The notes below the pieces were generated by a model. It saw only the letters and a list, made by a program, of their open reading frames with translations, ran no database searches and was not told where the DNA came from. A stretch of 64,000 bases of DNA from Diadophis punctatus similis (lineage: Eukaryota; Chordata; Lepidosauria; Squamata; Dipsadidae), in contig JALIGW010000002.1 in assembly GCA_023053685.1 (NCBI GenBank), positions 239,124,177-239,188,176 on the forward strand. Direction: 5' to 3'. A program made the translations under genes and the position numbers. This document shows positions 23,150 through 33,200 of the stretch, piece by piece (position 1 is the first letter of the stretch; each line of letters opens with the position of its first letter).

Positions 23150-23688
23150 TGTTGGAAGAAATATCCAGTTGGGAGAAAGATACTGGAAACATGGAGGCTG
23201 ATGGGAAAGGTGGTTTTAATGATGAACAGAAGCAACAGCAGTCCTGGGTCAGCTGACCAATTGGCTTAACAGATTAACAGAGTTGGAAGGGACCTTGCAG
23301 GTCATCTAGTCCAACCCCCTGCCCAAGCAGGAGACCCTGCATCTGCCTCTACCTAGGATTGAACTCACAACCTCCTGATTGTGAGGCAAGAGCTCCACCT
23401 CTAGGCCATAGCAGCTGGGTATATGGCTTGGTCAGTACATGGATTTTTATACAGTTTGTTCTACAGCATTTTGTAATTGAGAGGCTTGTTTTGTGTATTT
23501 TGTTATTTGATTTTAATTAGTTGGTCTCACGAAGGCCGGCAATGATTTGGGGGTTTTAATCTTGTTTAACAAATGTAATTAATCCTAGATGCTGGCTTCC
23601 TTGGGGCTTAGATCCTATCTTGAACGGATTGCAAATCCATTGAGTTGCATGCAGCTCTCAAAGGGTCACCAACTCCAATATTCACTAC
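23150..23688. mobile_element. LTR (family A), diverged, with CR1 insertion
   Basis: TGTTGGAAGAAATATCC start and an approximate CACTACA end. A CR1 fragment (about 23276-23425, GAGTTGGAAGGGACCTTGCA) lies inside. Confidence 0.6.
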
Positions 23689-23756
23689 ATGAACATAACA
23701 AAATAAATAAATAAATACAAAATTACACATACACCCCTATATATTATATGACACAG

Positions 23757-24433
23757 GGGTGTATGGGGTGTTCAGGGAGGGGTAGCACCTCTGGTGTAGG
23801 GGCATGTCGTGTCCTTTTACGGCAGCTCATTTTAGGGCAGCTGTTAGGGCAGCTCGTTCACCTTTGGTCACCACCTGTCACTCAGTTCTCACCTGTGGCT
23901 CCTAGCAGCTGTAGCATGCGCAGCAGCCACACCCCGGGCAACAGCTTCGACAGGCTGGCCAAACCAGGTTGAGAGTAGCCGTTGGGTCACTGACCTTCGG
24001 TGAGATAGGGACTTGTCTATCCCGAGCATGTGAAGACAGATTCCGGCGGACTGAGCGGATGAAATCTACTAGAATAGGACAACGGTCATGAAGGCAGTCT
24101 CTGCAAGCGATGTGGTACGCTAAGAGCACGGCAAGAGACGAAAGACGCCCTAGTCAACCACTTCGCCCAGCCCATCTCCAACTGTCTCGACTCTTGTCCT
24201 GCTATTTGGAGCAAGATGGAATCTGGGAAGAGAGAGTGAGGCTGACTATGCGCACCTCTCCCTCACTTTAATCCAATTCACGCGCAAGTCTTGACCCCCC
24301 CAAGTCCTGTGGCGATGGGTGAGCGACAAAGCAGATGTTGATACACTGGCAGCTGTAGCTGCGGACCTGCACACAGGCGACTCAGGTCTATGATAGATGT
24401 CAAGGTCCTCTTCGAAAACGATGGACGAACATC
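23757..24433. mobile_element. Unidentified 677-bp insert with 11-bp target duplication
   Basis: ATATGACACAG flanks it at 23746-23756 and 24434-24444, interrupting LINE-like sequence. The insert contains GTCACTGACCTTCGGTGAG and CCGGCGGACTGAGCGGATG. It has no terminal repeats or recognised protein. Confidence 0.55.
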
Positions 24434-24444
24434 ATATGACACAG

Positions 24445-24990
24445 AGAAACAACACAGTTGTGTTCTTCTTTGTGTCACACAAGAAGAGTCCTCCACTCCT
24501 CTACTCGCAACAGAATACCTTATGCAACCAGACTTGAAATCCTGGGCTTAGAAAGCTTAGAACTACGTCGCCTTCGGCATGACCTAAGCATAGCTCATAA
24601 AATTATCTGCTACAACGTCCTTCCTGTCAACGACTACTTCAGCTTCAACCACAACAATACACGAGCTCACAACAGAAACAAACTCAAAGTGAACCGCTCC
24701 AAACTTGACTGTAGAAAATATGACTTTAGCAACAGAGTGATAAATGCCTGGAACTCACTACCTGACTCTGTGGTTTTGTCACCAAACCCCCAAAACTTTA
24801 CCCTTAGACTGTCCACTGTTGACCTCACCCGATTCCTAAGAGGTCAGTAAGGGGCGTGCATAAGTGCACCAGCATGCCTACCAGTCCCTGTCCTAATGTT
24901 CCCTCTTATCGGTACCCATCTTATGTATATAAACAATGTTATATCTATGTATATTACCAACACATACTTGACAATAAATAAATAGATAAA
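24445..24990 (+). mobile_element. Non-LTR retrotransposon 3' end (CR1/Jockey group)
   Basis: Encodes TRLEILGLESLELRRLRHDL and FSNRVINAWNSLPDSVVLSP to a stop at 24847, then an AAATA-rich tail. This is a C-terminal reverse-transcriptase region. A - strand copy lies at about 50005-50480. Confidence 0.8.
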
Positions 24991-25189
24991 TAAATAAAAC
25001 AGTCTAGTTTTTAAAAGGACATTTAAAATTTCCAGTCTCTTCCCTGTTGAAAGAGTTTGCTTTCTTCCAGTAAAGGAAAAAGATGGAAACAACGATAAGA
25101 ACCATAAAGGGAGACCACAACTCTTTGTATCCCTGGCTTCAAAGCAGCAGTTATTTTAAAAAAGGCTACAAGACGCCCCTAACATAGGG

Positions 25190-25815
25190 CGACCCAGCCC
25201 TGTTTAGTCCTGGCAGCCTCTAGCTTCTGAAATGAGCAGAGCATGCGCCGGAGGGCTCTGCCCCTCATTGCAACCGGGAATCTTTTAGGTAAGAGGTAGA
25301 GAGGTGTTTTTTTTAAAAAAAAAAAATCGTCTAGAGCGTCTCGCCTCTCTAGGAAGGAGGGCTCGTTCTCCTTTCTTCTGAGCAGCTTGGAGTGGAGGCG
25401 GGCGTGGGAGTTTCTCCCAGGATCGGAGACGTGAGAGTGTGAGTTGCAGCCGCTCCTTTCACGCGTGAAAGCATCGTGGAAAGCAAAAAACCCCGAATGC
25501 ATTAAAACGCCTTTCTGGGAAAACTGGGAAGGAGCTTGAGAAATAGTGGGGGAAAGGGTCCCTTCTGTTCTCCAGCAGAATATAGGAATGGAGTGCGTGG
25601 GAAAGGGGTAGGGGTCGCCTGGAGGATGCCTCCCCCGCAGATCCCCGGACGAGGCTCAGCGCCTTCCACGATCCTAATAACCCTTGCTAGCAGCCCCTCT
25701 GACCTCCCCGCTCCCCACGTAGCCCGTTTCCTCATCTCGGATGCTGCTGATAAAAAAAAAAATCCCTGGAGGGTCCCAGGCTTAGCCTCCCACCTCAAAG
25801 GGAACAGGTCTGGTG
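25190..25815. promoter_or_regulatory. GC-rich, CpG-containing segment, possible promoter of the SCAN-KRAB-ZF gene
   Basis: Non-repetitive GC-rich DNA with CpG clusters (ATGCGCCGGAGG, GGAGACGTGAGAG, TTTCACGCGTGAAAG, CCCCGGACGAGG) lies about 2.5 kb upstream of the SCAN exon. No TATA box or clear exon was identified. The role is inferred from composition and position. Confidence 0.3.
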
Positions 25816-25827
25816 GGGGTTAGAACG

Positions 25828-26165
25828 CAGAATAACAGAGTTGGAAGGGGCCTCGGAGGTCATCTAGTCCAACCCCCTGAGCCAACACCAAATATCCCCC
25901 CCCCCCATTTAAGAGATTCAGACTGGAATTAGATTGGAGCCCAGTGGGGCTCATCAGAGAGTTCAAGTTAAGTGTCCTGAAAACATGTTTAACCTTGTAA
26001 AAAAAAGGCAATCAAGAGGGATATAATATCCCTGTTGAGTATTTGATGAGACCCCCCTATAGAAGAAAGAAAGGGTTTGTCCTGGATTGTCTCATAGTGC
26101 AGAATAAGTAGTTGGATTTTACAAAAATGTTATGATGATAATGGTGAAACTGTCAAACACTATTA
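25828..26165. other. CR1 scrap and unassigned sequence
   Basis: 25828-25880 has AGAGTTGGAAGGGGCCTCGG (CR1, - strand). The rest to 26165 shows nothing recognisable. Confidence 0.5.
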
Positions 26166-26243
26166 GGCTTTGAATAACAGAGGTGGAAGGGACCTTGTAG
26201 GTCATCTAGTCCAACCCCGCTATTCAAGCAGGAGACCCTATAC

Positions 26244-26616
26244 CCGTGATGGCGAACCTATGGCACGGGTGCCACAAGTGGCACGCGGAGCCATATCGGA
26301 GGGCACGCGAGCTCAGGTCCGGCGCGCATGTGTGGACCGGTCGGCTGATTTTCGGGCCTTCTGGGCCCACTGGGAGTCAGGAAACAGGCTGTTTCCAGCC
26401 TCCAGACGGGGTGGGGAAGGCCGTTTTCGCCCTCCCCAGGCTCCTAGAAGCCTGGAGAGAGCAAAAAATGGGCGTGCCATTAAATGCTGGGAGTGGGGGG
26501 GTCATACGCGCATGCTCGGGGATGCATGGAATTATGGGTGTGGGCACGCACACACGTGATCCCACGCATCCCCCCCCCTTTTTGGCACACGAACCAAAAA
26601 AGGTTCGCCATCACTG
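26244..26616. mobile_element. hAT-type MITE, family H2, inverted orientation
   Basis: Duplication CCCTATAC at 26236-26243 and 26617-26624. The end order is reversed relative to the 20510, 30309 and 35484 copies: the GCCACAAGTGGCACGCGG end is on the left. Confidence 0.88.
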
Positions 26617-26848
26617 CCCTATACCATTTCTGACAAGTGGCTGTCCAGTCTCTTCTTGAAAGCCTCCGGTGATGAAGCACCCACAACTTCCGAAGGCAAA
26701 GCTGTTCCATGGGTTGATTGTTCTCACTGTCAGAAAATTTCTCCTTATTTCTGGGTTTGAATCTCTCCTTGATCAGTTTCCATCCATTGTTCCTTTGGGT
26801 GTTTTGGAAAATAAGTTGATCCCCTCTTCTTTGTGGCAGCTTCTCAAA

Positions 26849-26851
<3 letters not shown>

Positions 26852-26897
<46 letters not shown>

Positions 26898-27236
26898 CTC
26901 TTATATGCCGCCCTACTCCCTGAGGACTCAGGGCGGCGTACAACATTTGAAGAACAACTAAACAATATAAAATTTAAAAACGGTATTAAAAAGAATGATA
27001 AAAAACATATAAAACCATACATACAAGGGGGAGACCTAGGATGTAAAATTGTCTCAGTACCCCACCTGCAGGAAAAGCCATGTCTTGATGGCTTTTCAGA
27101 AGGCCAGCAAGGTGGGGATAATTCGGATCTCTGGGGGTAGTTGGTTCCAGAGAGCGGGGCCCCCCACAGAGAAGGCCCTCCCCCTAGGCCCCGCCAGCCG
27201 GCATTGTTTGGTTGACGGGACCTGGAGGAGACCGAA
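26852..27236 (-). mobile_element. CR1/L3-like LINE 3' end, (GATT)n tail
   Basis: About eleven GATT units, then GCTCTTATATGCCGCCCTAC and GGAAAAGCCATGTCTTGATG. Inserted in CR1. Confidence 0.85.
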
Positions 27237-27470
27237 ATACTATTGCTATCTTGTCACCCCTAATCTTTCTTTTCTGTAGACTAGCCATGTCCAATTCCTG
27301 CAACCGTTCTTCATATGTTTTTGTCCCCCCACAGCAGAAGAGAAAAAAAGCTGCAGGGCCACAGACTTTGGCTCTACAAAGATGTTTATTTAACCAAATG
27401 GAACCAAAGCATCCGGGCGGGACTGTCATCCTCTGTGGTTCTGATTATTTTTCTCTTTTTTTCCTTAGAC

Positions 27471-28356
27471 CATCTTCCTTCACGTATCAGATCTTTGCTT
27501 TTGGAGATAAATAACTCGCTGTCCTTGTGGGATCCATCTGCAGCTGTTGTGGCCCGCCAGCAGCCCGTGCAGCTGATAGCGGATCCCGTTCGAGAGGAGA
27601 CCAACTTGGTGTTGCGCCAGCGGCCTGTGCAGCTGGCACCCTAGTCGGACAGTGAGGAGGCTGGCGAGGACTCGGTGCCAGAGGCAGAGGTTCATCCAGG
27701 GCCTTTGGAACCTCCAGCACCTCATAGCAGTGATGAGGTAGAAGAGGCTTCTCCTCTTCTGAATGCAAGGGCACGCAGAGCTGCCAAAAGGCAGGAATGG
27801 TTACTCTGGAGGAGATCTCCTTGGGAGTAAGACTTGGGGCTAATTGGCCACTCCCCTAGTCTACTTAAGGAAAGCAGAGGCAGCTGAATCCTCTGCAGGA
27901 AACAATGTTTGAGAATCGTGTATCCGTCGTGAGTGCTCCGTGTCTGAAAAACTTCTGCTTTGTTTATCTGCTTCGGTTTGGTTATCAAGAACTACTTCTG
28001 GGTATTTTGCCAGCTCTCTGAAGCTTTATAAGATATCAAGACTTAATTGCTCTTCTTTGCTTTAAGACTTTTTGAACTGATACCAGCTGTTAATGACAAC
28101 TAATTAGCAGCTGGTTGCTTGCAAGAAAAGACTGCCTGTGGATTGGTGTGTGCATATCCACTGCTAAGACAGCTATTAGTAGTGGTTATTTGATGAAATA
28201 AGTTCGTACAAACTGTGTGTTGTGCTACGTTCTTAGCTGGGGCAGAACAGCAGCCTCTTCCGGCAGTTCAGCCTCTAAGAGTGAAAGCAGCTATGTAGAG
28301 ACGGGAGATTCCCCCACCTCCTCTGGTGAAAACTACACAGGAGTTAGAAAGATAAA
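27471..28356 (+). other. Possible 5' UTR exon of the SCAN gene, interrupted by a solo LTR
   Basis: TTTTTTTCCTTAG at about 27458-27470 is a good acceptor. The sequence after it and after the LTR (28255-28356) would form the untranslated leader running into ATG 28357. The LTR at 27545-28249 splits this leader. Transcript evidence is lacking, so this is inferential. Confidence 0.3.
27545..28249 (+). mobile_element. Solo LTR (family B), sense to the SCAN gene
   Basis: TGTTGTGGCC to GGGGCAGAACA, with 5-bp duplication GCAGC at 27540-27544 and 28250-28254. It has a coding-tail relic (LVLRQRPVQLAP, then LLNARARRAAKRQEW and a stop at 27829). A TATA-like TACTTAAGG lies at about 27862. Confidence 0.88.
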
Positions 28357-28758
28357 ATGGACGACGAAAGCCCAGCAAGACTGGGAGCCACAAAAGGCCC
28401 CGCTGCCTTCGAGGATGGGACCAGTAGTGTGTCGTGGAAAAACACCAGGCAGAAGATCCTGCATGAGGAAGCCGCCAGCTCTGACGTTCATCGCTTGTTC
28501 TTCAGGAATTTCTGCTACCAAAAGGCCAAGAGCCCCAGAGAGGTTTGCAGCCAACTCCACCAGCTTTGTCATCGATGGCTGAAGCCAGAAAGCAGCACCA
28601 AAGCTCAGATGGTGGACATGGTGGTGTTGGAGGAGTTTCTGGCTGTCCTGCCCCCAGAAATGGAGAGCTGGGTGAGGGAATGCGGAGCGAAGACTTGTTC
28701 CCAGGCGGTGTCCCTGGCCGAAGGCTTCCTCCTGAGTCAAGCAATGGATGAGGGGCTG
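28357..28758 (+). CDS. SCAN-domain exon, with start codon
   Basis: The frame opens at ATG 28357 and runs 134 codons to a GTGAGT donor at 28759. Residues 44-126 match the SCAN fold. Diagnostic pieces are [51 protein letters not shown] and [12 protein letters not shown] is a leucine-rich helical domain that forms homo- or heterodimers. The start was chosen because it is the first in-frame ATG, and 402 nt gives an exact phase-0 junction with the next exon. A solo LTR ends 107 bp upstream of the ATG. A hAT-like MITE begins only about 28 bp past the donor. Confidence 0.9.
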
Positions 28759-30188
28759 GTGAGTGATTTCATCTTGGCATGGAGCAGGGGTGTCAAACTC
28801 CAGGCCCATGGGCTGGATATAGCATGCGGGGCGCTTAGATCTGGCCCGCAGGGCCGCCCTGGAAACAATGAAGGACTGGCCCGCGGGGTGTCTGCCAGCG
28901 AAAATGGAGCTCAGGAGGGCTGCGTGCGGCCCTCTCGAGCTCCGTTTTCTACTGTGACGGCCTCCTGCAACCCTCTGCCAATGAAAGCATAACTCAGGAG
29001 GGCCGCATGTGGCCCTCCCGAGCTCCATTTTCACTGGGAGAGCGCTCAGGCAACCACAGGGACCCCTGACAGAGACATCGAGTTGGCTACGCCCACCCTG
29101 GCCATGTCCCCCACCCCAGGTCTGTTAACGGGGAGGAATCAATCCCCGCGAGTCGATGGATCTTTGCTCCTTTTGAAGTCATTTTCATTAGAAAATAAAA
29201 CCGAGATTCAAATCTAATTAATAAAATATTTATTTCAGTAGAAAATAATAAAAAGATCCTTAGTAAGCTACATCTTATCGGCTAATGAATAAATCAGTTC
29301 TACCTTCGGCAGAAAATGGCGGAAGAGAAGGAAGGAGGAAACTTCAGGAATGCAGGCATGCGTAATAGAATATATCATACGTCTGCTTGACCATAAATAC
29401 AAGAAACAGTAGAAAACATAGAGATGCACAAACTGACAATATTCACATTGTGACAAGGTCAAACACATCCCTGATGCGGCCCTCAATGAAATCGAGTTTG
29501 CTTTGCTGTTTTATTACTTCAAGTAAATGCTTTAGTTTTCCCTCACTATCTCAGCACTTAGGAAGGGGGGAAAAAACCAGATGCACAGTTATAGAACAGG
29601 CCCAGCAGAATTACTTGGGAGAAAGATATTGGTGTCGTGGTAGTTCACAAGTTAAGTGGGAGCCAGCAATGTGCTACAGCTGCCAAAAAAAAGCCAATGC
29701 AGTCTCTGACTGCATCAATGAAGATACGTGCTAAGATCACCAGAAATGATTGTTCTGCTTTACACTGTAGCAGTCAGACCACAGCTGGAATACTTGCACT
29801 GGGTCCAGCTTAGATTGACACAATTCAAGAAGAATGCGGAGAAACTGGAAACAGGCAGAGGAGAACCACAAAGGTTGAGGGGTTGGAGTTTAAATCCTAG
29901 AAAGAGTAGCTAAAGAACAGGGCATGTTTCATCTAAAGAAGAGAATGAGGTGGGGAATGAGGGCGACAGTCTTCCAAAATTTAGGGGCTGCCAAAGGGAA
30001 GAGGGTATAGATTGATTCCCTGTGGGACAAGGAATACTTCATATCTATCTTTACAATGGGAGATACAAAGTCAAAATAAAGGAGGAATTTCCTCACTTTG
30101 AGAGCTTTTAAGCAATGGGGCAGCCTGTCCTCTGGAGTGGTACGTGCTTCTCTACCGGAGGTTTTCAAGCCAAGATCTAGGCAGCCAT

Positions 30189-30240
<52 letters not shown>

Positions 30241-33200
30241 GAACAGAGCTGGAAGGGACCTTGGAGGTCTTCTAGTTCAGCCCCCTGTTCAAGCAGGAGA
30301 CCCTATACCAGTCATGGCGAACCTTTTTTGGTTCGTGTGCCAAAAGGGGGTGTGCGTGTGCGCTAGCGCGCATGCAGATACTTACATCCATTCCCTTCCC
30401 CCCATGCATGTGCACCCCCCCTACACTGCCCCCTGCGCATGCGCACAATCCCCCCCTCCGCCTCCGCGCATGCGCACAGACCTCACCGAAGCCTGGGACA
30501 GTGAATAAACAGCCCAACGGGCAAACCGGAAGTTCAGAAAAATGGACTTCCGGTTTGTCCGTTGTGCTGGTTTTTGTACTCTGGTGGCTTCAGGGAAGCT
30601 TCCGGAGTGCAAAAAACAGCACAATGGGCAAACCGGAAGTCCATTTTTCTGAACTTCCAGTTTGCCCGTTGGGTGGTTTTTCACACTCCAGGGCTTCAGG
30701 AAGCTTCCCTGAAGCCACCGGAGTGCAAAAAACAGCACAACGGGCAAACCGGAAGTCCGTTTTTTCCAAACTTCCGGTTTGCCCGTTGGGCGGTTTTTTC
30801 GCACTCCGGGGCTTCAGGGAAGCTTCCCTGAAGCCTCCGGAGGACGAAATGGCCTTCCCCAAGGCCGAAAATCAGCTGGCCAGTGCGCACATGCACGCTG
30901 GAGCTGACATAGGGCAATGCCTCGCGTGCCCTCCGTTATGGCTCCGCGTGCCACCTGTGGCACGCGTGCCATAGGTTTGCCATCACGGCCATATACCATT
31001 TCATAGAGGTGGCTGTCCAGTGTCTTCTTAAAAACTTCCACTGATGGAGCACCCACAACTTCTGAAGGCAAGCTGTTCCACCAGTTAATTGTCCTCGCTG
31101 TCAGGAAGTTTCTCCTTAGTTCTAGATTGCTTCTCTCCTTGATTAGTTTCCATCCATTGTTTCTTGTCCTGCCCTCTGGTGCTTTGGAGAATAATTTGAC
31201 CCCCTCTTCTTTGTGACAGCCCCTCAAATACTGGAAGACTGCTATCATGTCCCCACTATTCCTTCTTTTCTCTAGACTAGCCAAACCCAAATCCTCAACT
31301 GTTCTTCATATTTTGTTTGTTTGTTTGTTTGTTTGTTTGTTTGTTTGTTTGTTTGTTTGTTTAGTTAGTTAGTTAGTTAGTTAGTTAGTGTTCTTCTATG
31401 CCGCCCTACTCCCTGAGGACTCAGGGCGGCGTACAACATTTTAAGGAACAACTAAACAATAAAGATTATTAAAAACAATTTAAAAGGAGTTTAAAAAGAC
31501 ATACAAAACCATACATACATGGGGGAAAGTTGTCTCAAAATCACCCCGCCTGCAGGAAGAGCCATGTCTTAATGGCTTTTCGGAAGGCCAGCAACGTGGG
31601 GATAATTCGGATCTCCGGGGGTAGTTGGTTCCAGAGAACAGGGGCCCCTACATAGAAGGCCCTCCCCATAGGTCCCGCCAGCCAGCATTGTTTGGCTGAT
31701 GGGACCCGGAGGAGACCCACTCTGTTGGACCTGACCGGTCAAAGGGAAGTATGAGGTAGGATGCGGTTCCGGAGGTAATCTGGTACTAAGCCATGTAGGG
31801 CTTTAAAGATGGTGATCAACACCTTGAATTGCACCCAGAGACCGATGGGCAACCAATGCAGCTGGCGGAGTATGGGTGTTACGTGGGTGTATCTTGAGAC
31901 ACCCACCACAGCACGCGCAGCCGCATTTTATCTGGGATGTTTGAGGATTGGAGTAAAAGACCTCCAAGATGCGTCCCAATGCTGGGATTCCATGATTATT
32001 TTACAGGAACGGGGGGGAAACCAAAGCCCAATTCCACCCCAAATATAGACAGATGAGGCTTTAAGGTTAGGGGCGGATGAAAAGAATTCCATCCACCTTG
32101 TGTGTCCTCATCCCATCTCCTCCATTTCACCCCTCCCCTTTCTGGCTGGTGTTTCAGGTGCCAGAAGCGTTGACGGAGATGGTCTCAGCACAGCCCAAAG
32201 AACGGGAAGATGGGTCCACTTCTTCTCAGGAGAAACTCTTTGGGAAGATCTCTAAGGAGGATCCAACTCAGCTCACCTTACCATGTAAGTGAAGGTTTTT
32301 TATTTATTTTATATACACAAAAACATGACACAACATACAAACCTACAATTTTAAGAATCTTAGTTCCTGTCTAAGTTATAGCGCAAGATCAGTCCACATA
32401 ATTTCATATACATATACTGTAAATATTTATTCTTTTTTATATCTATTCCTTCTATATGTTCTACTGTATATATATATACTTTCTGATCTATTTTAGCCTA
32501 TTTCTTACATTTCAATACATATTGAGTCCCTAGGGAGTAGGGCGGCCTATAAGAATTGCAAAATAAAATAAATAAATATTATCTATCTTTATATATACAT
32601 ATATACATTTTTACATACCTCTCTTTTCCATTTTATTTAATTATATATTTATCTGTATATACATTTAACATTTTACACATTCTGTAATGAAGTGTCCCTA
32701 TTCCTTAACCATTCATAAAATCTATTCCAGGTTAGGTAATATTCTGATTCTTCCTTGTCTTGTAATTCTTTAGTCATCTTGTCCATTTTAGCAGAGTCGA
32801 AGATTTTTCTTATAATTTCATCATCATTTGGAATATCATTGTTTTTTCCATTTTGAAGCATATACAATCCGTGGCAGCTGTCACTACAGTAAGCGAAGGT
32901 AGAGCAACCAGGAGCCATGGCTCCTTTCATTTATGATTTTTTTTTTTACAATCAAATATTTTGTCAGCAGGCAAGAATTTGATAGGATGCTAAAGCTCTC
33001 TAGAAGTCATTCACACAGGTTTTCACACACCACTTCCAACACCTTTTTCTTGCTCGTAGGGAATGGAAAGGCGTTGGCGATAATCCCTGAAACATCTCCC
33101 GTTTGTGATGAAGCCGAAACAGAATTTGGGTCTCCATCTCAGGTAGGGGAAGATTCTTCACAGCAGGAGAGATTGCGGGGCGAGGGTGAGGTGGGGAGTT

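Larger units (their letters stand above)
26170..27310 (-). mobile_element. CR1 3' region hosting a MITE and a second LINE
   Basis: Segments 26170-26243, 26617-26850 and 27225-27310 are collinear CR1 (GGTCATCTAGTCCAACCCCG, GTTCTCACTGTCAGAAAATT, CTAGCCATGTCCAATTCCTG), split by the two insertions. Confidence 0.85.

Noticed and set aside
30490..30850. CRISPR-like array
   Set aside because: Repeats alternate in orientation, spacing is irregular, and they lie inside a MITE of a vertebrate genome.
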